DNA of 7,856 nucleotides from Nitrospirae bacterium RIFCSPLOW2_12_42_9. GTDB taxonomy: Bacteria > Nitrospirota > 9FT-COMBO-42-15 > HDB-SIOI813. The position numbers and the translations under genes are program-made. The notes under the pieces are model-generated. The model searched no databases. It was not told the DNA's origin and worked only from the letters and a program-made list of their open reading frames with translations. How positions within the stretch are numbered: the stretch's first letter is position 1; each line of letters starts with the position of its first letter. Positions 1-7,027 of this stretch are shown piece after piece. The stretch spans positions 705-8,560 of the forward strand of contig MHER01000057.1 of assembly GCA_001805205.1 (NCBI GenBank). Direction: 5' to 3'.

Positions 1-639
1 AAGAACCATAAACTCATGGGAAAAACTCCCCCCGATCAGGCCTGTATCAGCCTCAACAGGTTTAAAGACAAGCCCGCAACGCCTGAAAATGGCCATATAC
101 GCATCATACATCTTCTTATATGACAGCTCAGCCCCCTGCTCATCCCTGTCAAAACTATAGGCATCCTTCATTATAAACTCTCTCCCCCGCATCAACCCGA
201 ATCGAGGCCTTATCTCATCTCTGAACTTTGTCTGTATCTGGTATAGATTTAATGGTAACTGTCTGTAGGATTTAACCTCCCGTCTTACGATATCTGTTAC
301 CACCTCTTCGTGTGTGGGACCAAGACAAAAATCCCTGTCATTCCTGTCTTTCAACCTAAGAAGCTCCTTTCCATACTTTTCCCATCTTCCTGTCTCCTGC
401 CACAGCTCTGCAGGAAGCACCATCGGGAGAAATACCTCCTGGGCGCCAGCCCTGTCCATCTCTTCACGAATAATATTTTCAACCTTTTTTATTACCCGGT
501 AGCCTAAAGGGAGGTAATTATATATGCCTGCTGCAAGCCTTCTTATCAGGCCTGCACGCATCATAAGTTTATGACTTATTACCTCTGATTCTCCAGGGTC
601 TTCACGAAGGGTTGGTATTAACAGTTTAGAGAAGTACAT
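1..639 (-). CDS. proS: Proline--tRNA ligase, N-terminal 213 residues (gene cut by window edge)
   Basis: Class II aminoacyl-tRNA synthetase that charges tRNA-Pro with proline in the cytoplasm. Translating the minus strand from the ATG at 637-639 gives 213 uninterrupted residues up to the left edge, about a third of the roughly 570 residues usual for the bacterial type. It opens with the typical bacterial ProS start [17 protein letters not shown]. Class II motif 1 lies at about residues 35-70 ([11 protein letters not shown]), LGPTHEE at 106-112, and motif 2 at about 139-163 ([10 protein letters not shown], then MKDAYSF). The visible part ends at [14 protein letters not shown], where the bacterial insertion (editing) domain normally begins. 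The start is well fixed: an in-frame TAA sits two codons upstream. The first 22 bases overlap the end of ispG, and there is no good Shine-Dalgarno next to the ATG, so expression probably depends on translation of ispG. Family identity is very secure; the catalytic C-terminal half and anticodon domain lie outside the window. Confidence 0.96.
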   Translation of the reverse strand, partial: MYFSKLLIPTLREDPGESEVISHKLMMRAGLIRRLAAGIYNYLPLGYRVIKKVENIIREEMDRAGAQEVFLPMVLPAELWQETGRWEKYGKELLRLKDRNDRDFCLGPTHEEVVTDIVRREVKSYRQLPLNLYQIQTKFRDEIRPRFGLMRGREFIMKDAYSFDRDEQGAELSYKKMYDAYMAIFRRCGLVFKPVEADTGLIGGSFSHEFMVL

Positions 640-1703
640 TTTTTATTTTGGACTAAATCCTCAACTTCCTTTATTAAGGCCTCAACCAGCTCAGATTCTT
701 TTAGTCTCCTTATAACCTTTCCATCCCGGAACAAGAGACCGCTCTCTTTGCCGCCTGTAATACCTGCATCAGCCTCTTTCCCTTCCCCTATCCCGTTTAC
801 CACGCATCCGAGTATAGAGACATTAAGTGGTAATGTTATATGGGAAAGCCTTTTCTCCACCTCTGCTGCAATCTTTTCAATATCTATTTCCATCCTTCCG
901 CATGTGGGACAGGAGATAATATTAACACCACGATGCCTGATATTAAGTGCCTTTAATATCTCATATGCAACCCTTACCTCTTCAACGGGGTTCGTTGTCA
1001 GAGAAACCCTTATTGTATCACCGATACCCTCAAATAGCAGGAGACCTATCCCTATTGCAGATTTCACTGTTCCGGAGAGAAGAGGCCCTGCCTCAGATAC
1101 ACCCACATGCAGCGGGTAATCAACCTTATCTGAAATAAGCCTGTATGCATTGAGCGTTGTAAATACATTAGATGCCTTAAGGGATATCTTCATGTCATAA
1201 AAGTCAAAATCTTCTAATATCCTGATATGTCTCATTGCAGATTCAACCATTGCCTCAGGAGTAGGATGACCATATTTATTGAGGAGATCATCTTCGAGGG
1301 ATCCCGCATTGACACCTATCCTTATTGGGATCCCCCTCTCTTCTGCAGCCTTTACAACATGCTCAATTCTCTTCTCATCTCCTATGTTTCCGGGATTGAG
1401 TCTCAAGGCATCTGCCCCATTCGCAATGGCCAAAAGCGCAAGCCTGTAGTCAAAGTGAATATCCGCTATTAATGGTATAGATATAGAAGATTTGATTGCC
1501 TTCAGCGCCTCTGCAGCCTCTTTGTCCGGTACCGCTACCCTGACAATCTCACATCCAGCCTCTTCAAGCCTCTTAATTTGTACAACAGTAGCATTAATAT
1601 CCCGTGTGTCAGTATTAGTCATTGACTGAACAACAACAGGCGCACCACCCCCGATTAGTACATTTCCAACCTTTATCTGCCGGGTCTTTCTCCTGTTAAT
1701 CAT
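618..1703 (-). CDS. ispG: 4-hydroxy-3-methylbut-2-en-1-yl diphosphate synthase (IspG/GcpE)
   Basis: Iron-sulfur enzyme of the MEP isoprenoid pathway. It reductively converts 2-C-methyl-D-erythritol 2,4-cyclodiphosphate to HMBPP, the step before IspH. The 361-residue protein is full length for the compact bacterial form (E. coli is about 372). The N-terminal TIM-barrel domain covers roughly residues 1-250 and contains [11 protein letters not shown] (23-33), VRVAVPD (54-60), [11 protein letters not shown] (80-90), [10 protein letters not shown] (99-108) and [11 protein letters not shown] (127-137). The C-terminal cluster domain carries Cys265 and Cys268 (SCPTCGR), Cys300 and Glu307 ([10 protein letters not shown]), the expected three Cys plus Glu ligands of the 4Fe-4S cluster. 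The gene starts 5 bases after the rseP stop with only a weak AGAAG-like ribosome site, which suggests coupled translation. Its last residues (CTSLNC) are encoded in the 22-base overlap with proS. Identity is very secure. Confidence 0.97.
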   Translation of the reverse strand: MINRRKTRQIKVGNVLIGGGAPVVVQSMTNTDTRDINATVVQIKRLEEAGCEIVRVAVPDKEAAEALKAIKSSISIPLIADIHFDYRLALLAIANGADALRLNPGNIGDEKRIEHVVKAAEERGIPIRIGVNAGSLEDDLLNKYGHPTPEAMVESAMRHIRILEDFDFYDMKISLKASNVFTTLNAYRLISDKVDYPLHVGVSEAGPLLSGTVKSAIGIGLLLFEGIGDTIRVSLTTNPVEEVRVAYEILKALNIRHRGVNIISCPTCGRMEIDIEKIAAEVEKRLSHITLPLNVSILGCVVNGIGEGKEADAGITGGKESGLLFRDGKVIRRLKESELVEALIKEVEDLVQNKKCTSLNC

Positions 1704-1708
1704 TTCTT

Positions 1709-3010
1709 CTATCTGAACACCCTCAGTATGTCATTGTACGATACAATAATTATCAGTGTAATCAGTAATGCAAATCCAACTGTCTGCGCTACCTCCATTG
1801 TCTTTTTGTTCAGGGGGCTCCCCTTGATCTTCTCTATAATCAGAAAGACTATCCAACCACCATCCAGTACAGGCATTGGAAGGAGATTTAATATGCCAAG
1901 CTGTAAACTCATAAAGGCCATAAAGGCAATGAGATCAGATATGCCGGACTGTGCTGCCTCACCGGTAAGTTTTGCAATCATTATTGGACCGCCGAGGGTC
2001 TCTATTGAGAGCTTCAGAGAAAACAGCCTCTTCAGGACATCAAAAGTCAGTTTTGTTAACTCATACATCCTCCCCAACCCATGGGTTATCGACTCTATTA
2101 CTCCAAACTTTTTTACAAGGGTCTTCTGCTGATTTATTATTCCTATAACACCATATCCTGCTGCCTGGTCTTTCATAGGTTTTACAGCAGCAGTGACCTC
2201 TTCATTGTCCCTCTTAACAGTTATAACAATATCCTTATCAACGTGAGACCTTATGTATGACGAGACCTGATACCAGCTAATGACAGGGTTCCCATCAAGA
2301 GATACTATCCTGTCTCCTTCCCTAAACCCTGCCTTCTCTGCAGGGTATCCTTTATTAATCTTCCCTATGACAGGGGGCAAGTCAGGAAGAATCCCTGCAT
2401 ATCCACCCCCGCCAACCTGAGTCTCTTCCCCTCTTGCTAATAAAACCTCCTTAATCTCATTACCACTTTCAATCTCTATCTTTATTCCAAGTTCAGGTTT
2501 GGTTGAAATAACTGTGACTACATCTTCCCAGTCTGATACATGTTTATTATCCATCTTTATGATACGATCACCAACCATCACACCCGCATTACTGGCAGGT
2601 GAACCATCTTCTACCCAACCCACTATCGGAGGCTCTTCGAGAAATGCCGGCATATTAATACCAATAAAAAACACAAGGGGCATCAAAAGGAAAGAAACTA
2701 TGATATTCATTAATGGCCCGGCCAATACAACTGTTGCACGATCAGAAACGCTCTTTGAAGAAAATTCATCAGGTGCGTTTGTCGATACATCAGTCATATT
2801 CTCCCCTGCCATCTTTACATAACCACCGAGCGGGAGTGCGGAGATAAGATATTCTGTATCCCCTATCTTTTTACCGATTATCTTTGGTCCAAAACCAAGA
2901 GAAAACTTGAGAACCCTGATCCCCCTTATCCTTGCAGCTATAAAGTGTCCAAGTTCATGGACAAAGATCAGTATTCCTATACAGATTATGAAAACAAACA
3001 GAGTGTACAT
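1709..3010 (-). CDS. rseP: RIP metalloprotease RseP (site-2 intramembrane protease)
   Basis: Membrane zinc protease that cuts substrates within the bilayer. In E. coli it performs the second cleavage of anti-sigma factor RseA and clears signal-peptide remnants; the substrate here is unknown. The protein has 433 residues, close to the usual 420-450. The first membrane helix (about 4-27) carries the HEXXH zinc motif HELGH at 18-22, followed by FSLGFGPKI at 36-44. A second helix lies at about 93-118 (VVLAGPLMNI). Two periplasmic PDZ domains follow, at about 127-195 and 212-280, each with the GDRI-type core (GDRIIKMDN, GDRIVSLDG). The third zinc ligand is Asp383 in NLLPMPVLDGG (375-385), and a last helix lies at about 408-425. 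The residue after LDGG is Trp386, where E. coli has His. The gene follows dxr by 20 bases with a good AAAGGGGG ribosome site. No rseA or rpoE gene is visible. Identity is secure. Confidence 0.95.
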   Translation of the reverse strand: MYTLFVFIICIGILIFVHELGHFIAARIRGIRVLKFSLGFGPKIIGKKIGDTEYLISALPLGGYVKMAGENMTDVSTNAPDEFSSKSVSDRATVVLAGPLMNIIVSFLLMPLVFFIGINMPAFLEEPPIVGWVEDGSPASNAGVMVGDRIIKMDNKHVSDWEDVVTVISTKPELGIKIEIESGNEIKEVLLARGEETQVGGGGYAGILPDLPPVIGKINKGYPAEKAGFREGDRIVSLDGNPVISWYQVSSYIRSHVDKDIVITVKRDNEEVTAAVKPMKDQAAGYGVIGIINQQKTLVKKFGVIESITHGLGRMYELTKLTFDVLKRLFSLKLSIETLGGPIMIAKLTGEAAQSGISDLIAFMAFMSLQLGILNLLPMPVLDGGWIVFLIIEKIKGSPLNKKTMEVAQTVGFALLITLIIIVSYNDILRVFR

Positions 3011-3019
3011 TTAATAAAT

Positions 3020-3027
3020 CCCCCTTT
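3020..3027 (-). promoter_or_regulatory. Ribosome binding site of rseP
   Basis: On the minus strand the sequence AAAGGGGG lies 9 bases before the rseP ATG at 3008-3010, inside the 20-base gap after the dxr stop. It supports that ATG as the true start and suggests rseP recruits ribosomes independently as well as by coupling. Confidence 0.7.
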
Positions 3028-3031
3028 ATTT

Positions 3032-4201
3032 CTATCCATTACCTGCGAGCCTCCCTATTATCATTTCAGCCTCCTGTCTTGCCCAGTTATCTGCATGTAA
3101 TACATCCTCTATGGTCTCAATACGAAATGCCTTGTGTTTTCCCATAGTTTCTCCGGTAATCCTCTCTATATCAAGGAATCCTATCCTCCCGTGCAAAAAT
3201 GCCTGCACAGCTATTTCATTAGCAGAATTCAGGACAGCAGGCATTGACCCACCTTCATTAATAGCATCATATGCATAGTAGAGACACGGAAATCTCCTCT
3301 TCTCAGGTTCTTCAAATGTAAGGTTCCCGGTTTTTGCAAGGTCAAGTCTCGGCATAACAAGATCCAGCCGTTCCGGATAACTAAGTGCATAGGCGATCGG
3401 TACTTTCATATCGGGCATCCCCATCTGTGCAATAACCGAACCATCCCTGAATTCTACCATGGAATGGACGATACTCTGTGGATGGATCAATACCTTTATC
3501 TGGTTGACTGATACATCGAACAACCACTTCGCTTCAATTACCTCAAGACCCTTATTCATAAGGGTGGCTGAGTCTATGGTAACCTTTGCACCCATATTCC
3601 AGTTTGGATGTCTCAATGCATCTTTTATAGTTGCCTTCTTTCTCTCCTCGGAAGGCGTTCTGAGAAATGGCCCGCCTGATGCAGTAAGGATAATCTTATG
3701 AACCTCTTCCCATCTCCCCTTCTCCATCACTTGAAATATGGCACTGTGTTCACTATCAACCGGCAAAATCTTTGCCTTTTTCTCATTTGCCTCTCTAACA
3801 ACTATCTCACCTGCCATGACCATGGTCTCTTTATTCGCAAGCGCTATAGTCTTTCCGGCCTTGACAGCAGCAAGTGTAGGGATAAGTCCTGCTGAACCGG
3901 CTATTGCAGATACGACAATACCGGCCTCCGGATGTGTAGAGACCCTGATAAGTCCTTCCACTCCTGAGAGTATATCTACGTTAAGTGTCTTACACTTCTC
4001 TCTAAGCACTGAGGCGTGTTTTTCATTTGTTAAAGACACTACTGATGGTTTATAACGTCTTATCTGTTGCTCTAACCTGTCTATATTCTCGCACGCTGAG
4101 AGGCCAACGACCTTGAATCTTTCAGGAAACCGGGATATCACATCCAGTGTGCTGCACCCTATAGAACCGGTGGAACCTAATATCGATATATTCTTAATCA
4201 T
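3032..4201 (-). CDS. dxr: 1-deoxy-D-xylulose 5-phosphate reductoisomerase
   Basis: NADPH-dependent cytosolic enzyme that rearranges and reduces DXP to 2-C-methyl-D-erythritol 4-phosphate, the committed step of the MEP pathway and the target of fosmidomycin. At 389 residues it is full length (E. coli 398). The N-terminal Rossmann domain begins ISILGSTGSIG (5-15), the NADPH-binding loop, followed by AIAGSAGL (99-106) and LANKETMVMAG (121-131). The divalent-metal ligands appear as Asp149 and Glu151 (PVDSEHSAIFQ) and Glu220 (LMNKGLEVIEAKW). The substrate phosphate and flap regions are visible as TASGGPF (173-179) and HPNWNMG (198-204). HPQSIVHSMVEF (240-251) and NSANEIAVQAFL (325-336) mark the C-terminal part. 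The ATG overlaps the cdsA stop as ATGA with no clear ribosome site of its own, so translation is probably coupled to cdsA. Every hallmark residue is present, and identity is very secure. Confidence 0.97.
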   Translation of the reverse strand: MIKNISILGSTGSIGCSTLDVISRFPERFKVVGLSACENIDRLEQQIRRYKPSVVSLTNEKHASVLREKCKTLNVDILSGVEGLIRVSTHPEAGIVVSAIAGSAGLIPTLAAVKAGKTIALANKETMVMAGEIVVREANEKKAKILPVDSEHSAIFQVMEKGRWEEVHKIILTASGGPFLRTPSEERKKATIKDALRHPNWNMGAKVTIDSATLMNKGLEVIEAKWLFDVSVNQIKVLIHPQSIVHSMVEFRDGSVIAQMGMPDMKVPIAYALSYPERLDLVMPRLDLAKTGNLTFEEPEKRRFPCLYYAYDAINEGGSMPAVLNSANEIAVQAFLHGRIGFLDIERITGETMGKHKAFRIETIEDVLHADNWARQEAEMIIGRLAGNG

Positions 4202-5022
4202 ACAGGCAAAAATGTTATTTCAGGTACGAAATATCTAATATAATAATAAAAAACCGGTATTGTAAATATAATGCTGTCAATCCTGTCCAGCATCCCGCCA
4301 TGGGCCGGAAGGAGGCTGCCAGAGTCCTTGACCCCGGCACTTCTCTTCAGCATTGACTCTGTCAGATCCCCAAGCTGACTTATCACACCGAATATCAGAC
4401 CTATCAGTATAGTATTGTTTATTGTAAGTTCTCTTAAGAACAACCACCTCGCTAAAAAGGCAAACCCTATACACGAAATAACGCCGCCAATTGCACCCTC
4501 TACAGTCTTGCCGGGGCTGATAACAGGGGAGAGTTTGTGCCTGCCAAAGAGTTTTCCAAAATAGTATGCACCTGTATCTACACCCCATGTTGCAATAAGG
4601 ATAAAGAAGATAAGGTTCTCTCCGTTTAATTGATTTCGTAAAGGGATCAAATGTCCTAATGTCCATGAAATATAGAATACACCAAACAATATTACTGAAA
4701 CTCCAGGGAGGGTATCTTTAGGGTTCGCTTTAAGAAACAGGAAACCAATCAGTGATATTAATACCACCATGCTCAAGACCGCGTCTCTTGCCACAAGGAA
4801 ATTAAAATCTTTATCAAAGGTAAGGAGGGTCAGAAAACCAAGGAAAAAACCCAGAATTGTGTATTTATTAAACTCCCTGTAATAGAATCTATAGTATTCA
4901 TATTGTCCTATAAAGACCACAATAACCACAAATAAAAAGAAAAAGAGAGGGGGTAGATACCTGACAAGGAGGTAAAGAAAAGGGATAAGTGCGATAGCGG
5001 TTACAACCCTCTTTCCTCCCAT
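4198..5022 (-). CDS. cdsA: Phosphatidate cytidylyltransferase (CDP-diacylglycerol synthase)
   Basis: Integral membrane enzyme that condenses CTP with phosphatidic acid to give CDP-diacylglycerol, the precursor of phosphatidylethanolamine, phosphatidylglycerol and cardiolipin. The 274-residue protein is strongly hydrophobic, with about seven or eight predicted membrane helices (for example about 5-20, 24-39, 54-69, 80-97, 105-123, 136-153, 176-197 and 204-216). The C-terminus holds the complete CdsA signature at residues 223-249: S-x-L-K-R, then K-D-S-G and L-P-A-H-G-G-M-L-D-R-I-D. Ahead of it are WGVDTGAYYFGK (146-157), SPGKTVEG (169-176) and GDLTESMLKR (218-227), the metal- and CTP-binding stretches. 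The length is typical (250-300). It starts at the TGATG junction with uppS and has its own AAGGA site 7 bases upstream. Identity is very secure. Confidence 0.96.
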   Translation of the reverse strand: MGGKRVVTAIALIPFLYLLVRYLPPLFFFLFVVIVVFIGQYEYYRFYYREFNKYTILGFFLGFLTLLTFDKDFNFLVARDAVLSMVVLISLIGFLFLKANPKDTLPGVSVILFGVFYISWTLGHLIPLRNQLNGENLIFFILIATWGVDTGAYYFGKLFGRHKLSPVISPGKTVEGAIGGVISCIGFAFLARWLFLRELTINNTILIGLIFGVISQLGDLTESMLKRSAGVKDSGSLLPAHGGMLDRIDSIIFTIPVFYYYIRYFVPEITFLPV

Positions 5023-5822
5023 CAGTTAGTCCTTGTAATCTGCTCCTCTATCATGCCAAATCTTCTTTCCCTGTGCTGATAGTCGAGGATAGCAAGAAGC
5101 AGGTCATGCCTCCTGAAGTCCGGCCAGAGGGTCTTGGTAAAATATAACTCTGCATAGGCTATCTGCCATAAAAGGAAATTGCTAATACGTGTTTCACCAC
5201 TGGTCCTTATCATCAGGTCAGGGTCTGGCAGGCCCTTTGTATATAAATAGTTTGAAAATAATTTACTGTCTATATTTTCAGGTTTTATAGCGCCATTCGT
5301 AATATCATTCATGATACGCAATATTGCATCAATTATCTCAGTCCGTCCACCATAACTCAATGCTATATTTAATATCATAGATGTATTATGCTCTGTCTTC
5401 TTTTCTACCTTCTCTATCCATTTTTTTACTGAGCCCGGAAGTTTATCAGTCTGCCCTATTGTCATAAACCGTATATTGTTATCCATCAGTGTCTTTAATT
5501 CCCTTTGAAGATATTCCTCAAGGAACATCATAAGGGCTTTAACCTCCAATTCAGGCCTCTTCCAGTTCTCTGCTGAAAAGGCATAAATTGTCAACACCTC
5601 TATCCCTACCTCACGGCAGAATGTAACTATTTCTCTGACTGATTTTATCCCTTCTCTGTGACCTGCTATCCTCGGAAGCCCTCTCATCCTTGCCCACCTG
5701 CCGTTTCCGTCCATGATTATTGCAATATGTCCCGGCATGTGGCCCTTGTCCATCAGTTCAAGAAGCTCTTCATCAGACAGATGGTCTAAATTTATATTCT
5801 CTTCCTTTTCACTAAGCATCAT
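5022..5822 (-). CDS. uppS: Isoprenyl transferase (undecaprenyl diphosphate synthase, cis-prenyltransferase)
   Basis: Cytosolic cis-prenyltransferase that adds isopentenyl diphosphate units to farnesyl diphosphate to make undecaprenyl diphosphate, the carrier lipid for peptidoglycan and polysaccharides. It has 266 residues (family usually 240-260). The phosphate-binding motif IAIIMDGNGRWA (33-44) contains the key Asp38 and is followed by GHREG (54-58). YAFSAENWKRP (80-90) is the conserved loop. The family signature at 202-228 begins DLMIRTSGETRISNF and continues through WQIAYAELYF. About 30 mostly acidic residues precede the core, somewhat longer than in E. coli, a form common in related bacteria. 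The ATG at 5820-5822 is followed directly by a second ATG, and an in-frame TAA lies nine codons upstream. No Shine-Dalgarno is visible before it. The gene heads the operon, behind a strong promoter candidate. The enzyme family is certain; the exact product chain length is inferred. Confidence 0.96.
   Translation of the reverse strand: MMLSEKEENINLDHLSDEELLELMDKGHMPGHIAIIMDGNGRWARMRGLPRIAGHREGIKSVREIVTFCREVGIEVLTIYAFSAENWKRPELEVKALMMFLEEYLQRELKTLMDNNIRFMTIGQTDKLPGSVKKWIEKVEKKTEHNTSMILNIALSYGGRTEIIDAILRIMNDITNGAIKPENIDSKLFSNYLYTKGLPDPDLMIRTSGETRISNFLLWQIAYAELYFTKTLWPDFRRHDLLLAILDYQHRERRFGMIEEQITRTN
5030..5034 (-). promoter_or_regulatory. Ribosome binding site of cdsA
   Basis: AAGGA on the minus strand, 7 bases before the cdsA ATG (5020-5022) and inside the last codons of uppS. 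The spacing is near ideal and fixes the start at the TGATG stop-start junction. Confidence 0.75.
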
Positions 5823-5871
5823 AAATATAATGAAAAAATTGCCGTTTTCTTAAGGTTGTAAAGATTATTAA

Positions 5872-5900
5872 ATAATATTATCTTGCCATTGGAAAGTCAA
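5872..5900 (-). promoter_or_regulatory. Candidate sigma70-type promoter of the uppS-cdsA-dxr-rseP-ispG-proS operon
   Basis: Read on the minus strand, TTGACT (5895-5900) is followed by a 17-base spacer and TATTAT (5872-5877); each hexamer matches the consensus at five of six positions. Transcription would start near 5865, leaving a leader of about 42 bases before the uppS ATG. It lies in the 119-base gap between the HD-GYP stop and uppS, exactly where the operon needs a promoter. The -10 overlaps the 10-bp palindrome ATAATATTAT, which may be chance in AT-rich DNA. Confidence 0.65.
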
Positions 5901-5941
5901 ATACTTTAGAAGATTAGTAACTATAAGGTAAGGTTTAAAAT

Positions 5942-6904
5942 CTACTGCTGTGTGACTAAGCTCTCTACATGATCTCCTTCCATATAATTTTTTACTACAT
6001 GACGGAAGGCATCAACAACCTCCGGATCAAACTGGGTACCGGAAAACTTCTCTATCTCTTCCAATGCCTGCCAGGGAAGTTTACCCTTACGGTATGGCCT
6101 GTCTGTAATTATGGCATCATAAGTATCTGCTACTGCGATTATCCTCGCACCTAATGGCATATCCACCTTCTTCCCCTTCTCACTACCCTGCTTATCAAAG
6201 TATTCGTGATGGGCAAGGATAATAGGTACAGCCTCACTCAATACATTTCCAACTTTAGATAATATTTTAGCCCCCTTTTCAGGGTGTTTACTCATCGCAT
6301 CCTTCTCGTCTTTTGTAAGGGTAGCGGCCTTTTTTATCAGGTCCATACTGACCTCAATCTTACCAACATCGTGTAATAGCCCGGCAACTCTGACATTCTC
6401 ACACTCTTCCCTTGAAAGGCCCATAGCAATGGAGATATCCATTCCTATATCTGCCACTCTGACAGAATGCCCCTTTGTATACTTGTCCACTGACTCTATG
6501 TATTTCACAAGGATCTCTATAACACCAACATAAGACTGTCTGAGATTCTGATACTGGTCCTCTTTCTCTTCATATAATCTCCCTACTACATAGCTTGAGA
6601 GCACAAGAAAACCTCCCCATATTACAAGTTGAAAATATAAATCAAAAGCCCCTTGCAAATTAATGATAAATGTACCTGGAGATATCAGTACCCTCAAGGC
6701 CACTATAGCAATGGTCATGGTTGAGGTGAGGACTGCCCCTCTCTTACCTATATAATATCCGGCAACAAGCACCGGCAGAAAATAGAAGTAGAGAAAGGCC
6801 ATCTTGTTTACGATGAATATATCTATAAACAGAAGGATAAGGACAATTGTAGATACGAGGATTGTTTCAAAATACCTCTGCATAAGTTCCTTTAATGTTT
6901 TCAT
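5942..6904 (-). CDS. Membrane-anchored HD-GYP-type phosphohydrolase with degenerate GYP motif
   Basis: HD-GYP proteins are typically cyclic-di-GMP phosphodiesterases; that activity is uncertain here. The 320-residue protein has two parts. Residues 1-110 hold about four hydrophobic helices (about 14-33, 37-53, 57-75, 86-108) of the small KdpD/DUF4118-like type, probably a membrane anchor or sensor. A charged helical linker (110-130) leads to an HD domain at about 128-310. Expected metal-binding residues are present: His146 (KGHSVRVA), His178-Asp179 (GLLHDVGK), His207 (KHPEKG), His232-His233 (AHHEYFD) and Asp260 (AVADTYDAI). The usual HHExxDGxGYP reads HHEYFDKQGSE, so Tyr and Pro are Ser and Glu. 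The rest of the domain (PLGARIIAVADTYDAI, DRPYR, GTQFDP) is normal and in frame. The ATG has a good AAAGGAG site. The gene is on the same strand as uppS, 119 bases upstream, and may be a separate unit. Family assignment is secure; substrate is not. Confidence 0.88.
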   Translation of the reverse strand: MKTLKELMQRYFETILVSTIVLILLFIDIFIVNKMAFLYFYFLPVLVAGYYIGKRGAVLTSTMTIAIVALRVLISPGTFIINLQGAFDLYFQLVIWGGFLVLSSYVVGRLYEEKEDQYQNLRQSYVGVIEILVKYIESVDKYTKGHSVRVADIGMDISIAMGLSREECENVRVAGLLHDVGKIEVSMDLIKKAATLTKDEKDAMSKHPEKGAKILSKVGNVLSEAVPIILAHHEYFDKQGSEKGKKVDMPLGARIIAVADTYDAIITDRPYRKGKLPWQALEEIEKFSGTQFDPEVVDAFRHVVKNYMEGDHVESLVTQQ

Positions 6905-6913
6905 TCCCTGCCT

Positions 6914-6920
6914 CTCCTTT
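6914..6920 (-). promoter_or_regulatory. Ribosome binding site of the HD-GYP gene
   Basis: AAAGGAG on the minus strand, 9 bases before the ATG at 6902-6904. It is the best Shine-Dalgarno match in the window and supports this start, which keeps the whole N-terminal membrane region. Confidence 0.8.
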
Positions 6921-6938
6921 GAAACTCCATCACTATGA

Positions 6939-6966
6939 TTGCAATTTTATTTATTTTCTGTATACT
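6939..6966 (+). promoter_or_regulatory. Candidate promoter of the LOG-family gene
   Basis: TTGCAA (6939-6944), a 16-base spacer and TATACT (6961-6966) resemble a sigma70-type promoter, with four of six and five of six consensus matches. Transcription would start near 6973, about 55 bases before the ATG at 7028. It sits in the 123-base divergent AT-rich gap (6905-7027). No equally good promoter was found in that gap for the divergent HD-GYP gene. Confidence 0.5.
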
Positions 6967-7027
6967 CATTGGTTATATATTCTCGGTTCTATTTATTTAA
7001 TTAATTAAGAAAGGCAAATAGGGGGAT

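Noticed and set aside
310..507. Two overlapping short plus-strand frames near the left edge
   Set aside because: They are antisense to the proS N-terminus, which translates cleanly with class II synthetase motifs.
748..1119. Plus-strand open frame of 123 codons inside ispG
   Set aside because: It lies wholly antisense to a complete, motif-rich ispG and has no recognisable domain or ribosome site. The same holds for plus-strand frames inside rseP (1728-2132, 2499-2822) and dxr (3459-4055).
4277..4666. Minus-strand open frame of 129 codons within cdsA in another frame
   Set aside because: It overlaps the CdsA signature region in a different frame, its translation is rich in Cys, Arg and Trp with no family resemblance, and the cdsA frame accounts for the sequence fully.
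5823..5941. Possible terminator or small RNA between the HD-GYP gene and uppS
   Set aside because: The gap is AT-rich, and only a short palindrome (ATAATATTAT) overlapping the promoter -10 was found. There is no GC-rich stem followed by a T-run and no riboswitch-like conserved structure that I could recognise.
6145..6215. Frameshift as the cause of the altered GYP motif
   Set aside because: The frame is continuous before and after the motif and conserved residues resume immediately (PLGARIIAVADTYDAI), so substitution is the better explanation.
6905..7027. Promoter for the HD-GYP gene in the divergent gap
   Set aside because: Several TATA-rich stretches could serve as a -10 on the minus strand (for example near 6970-6980), but none has a convincing -35 at proper spacing, so no specific site is claimed.
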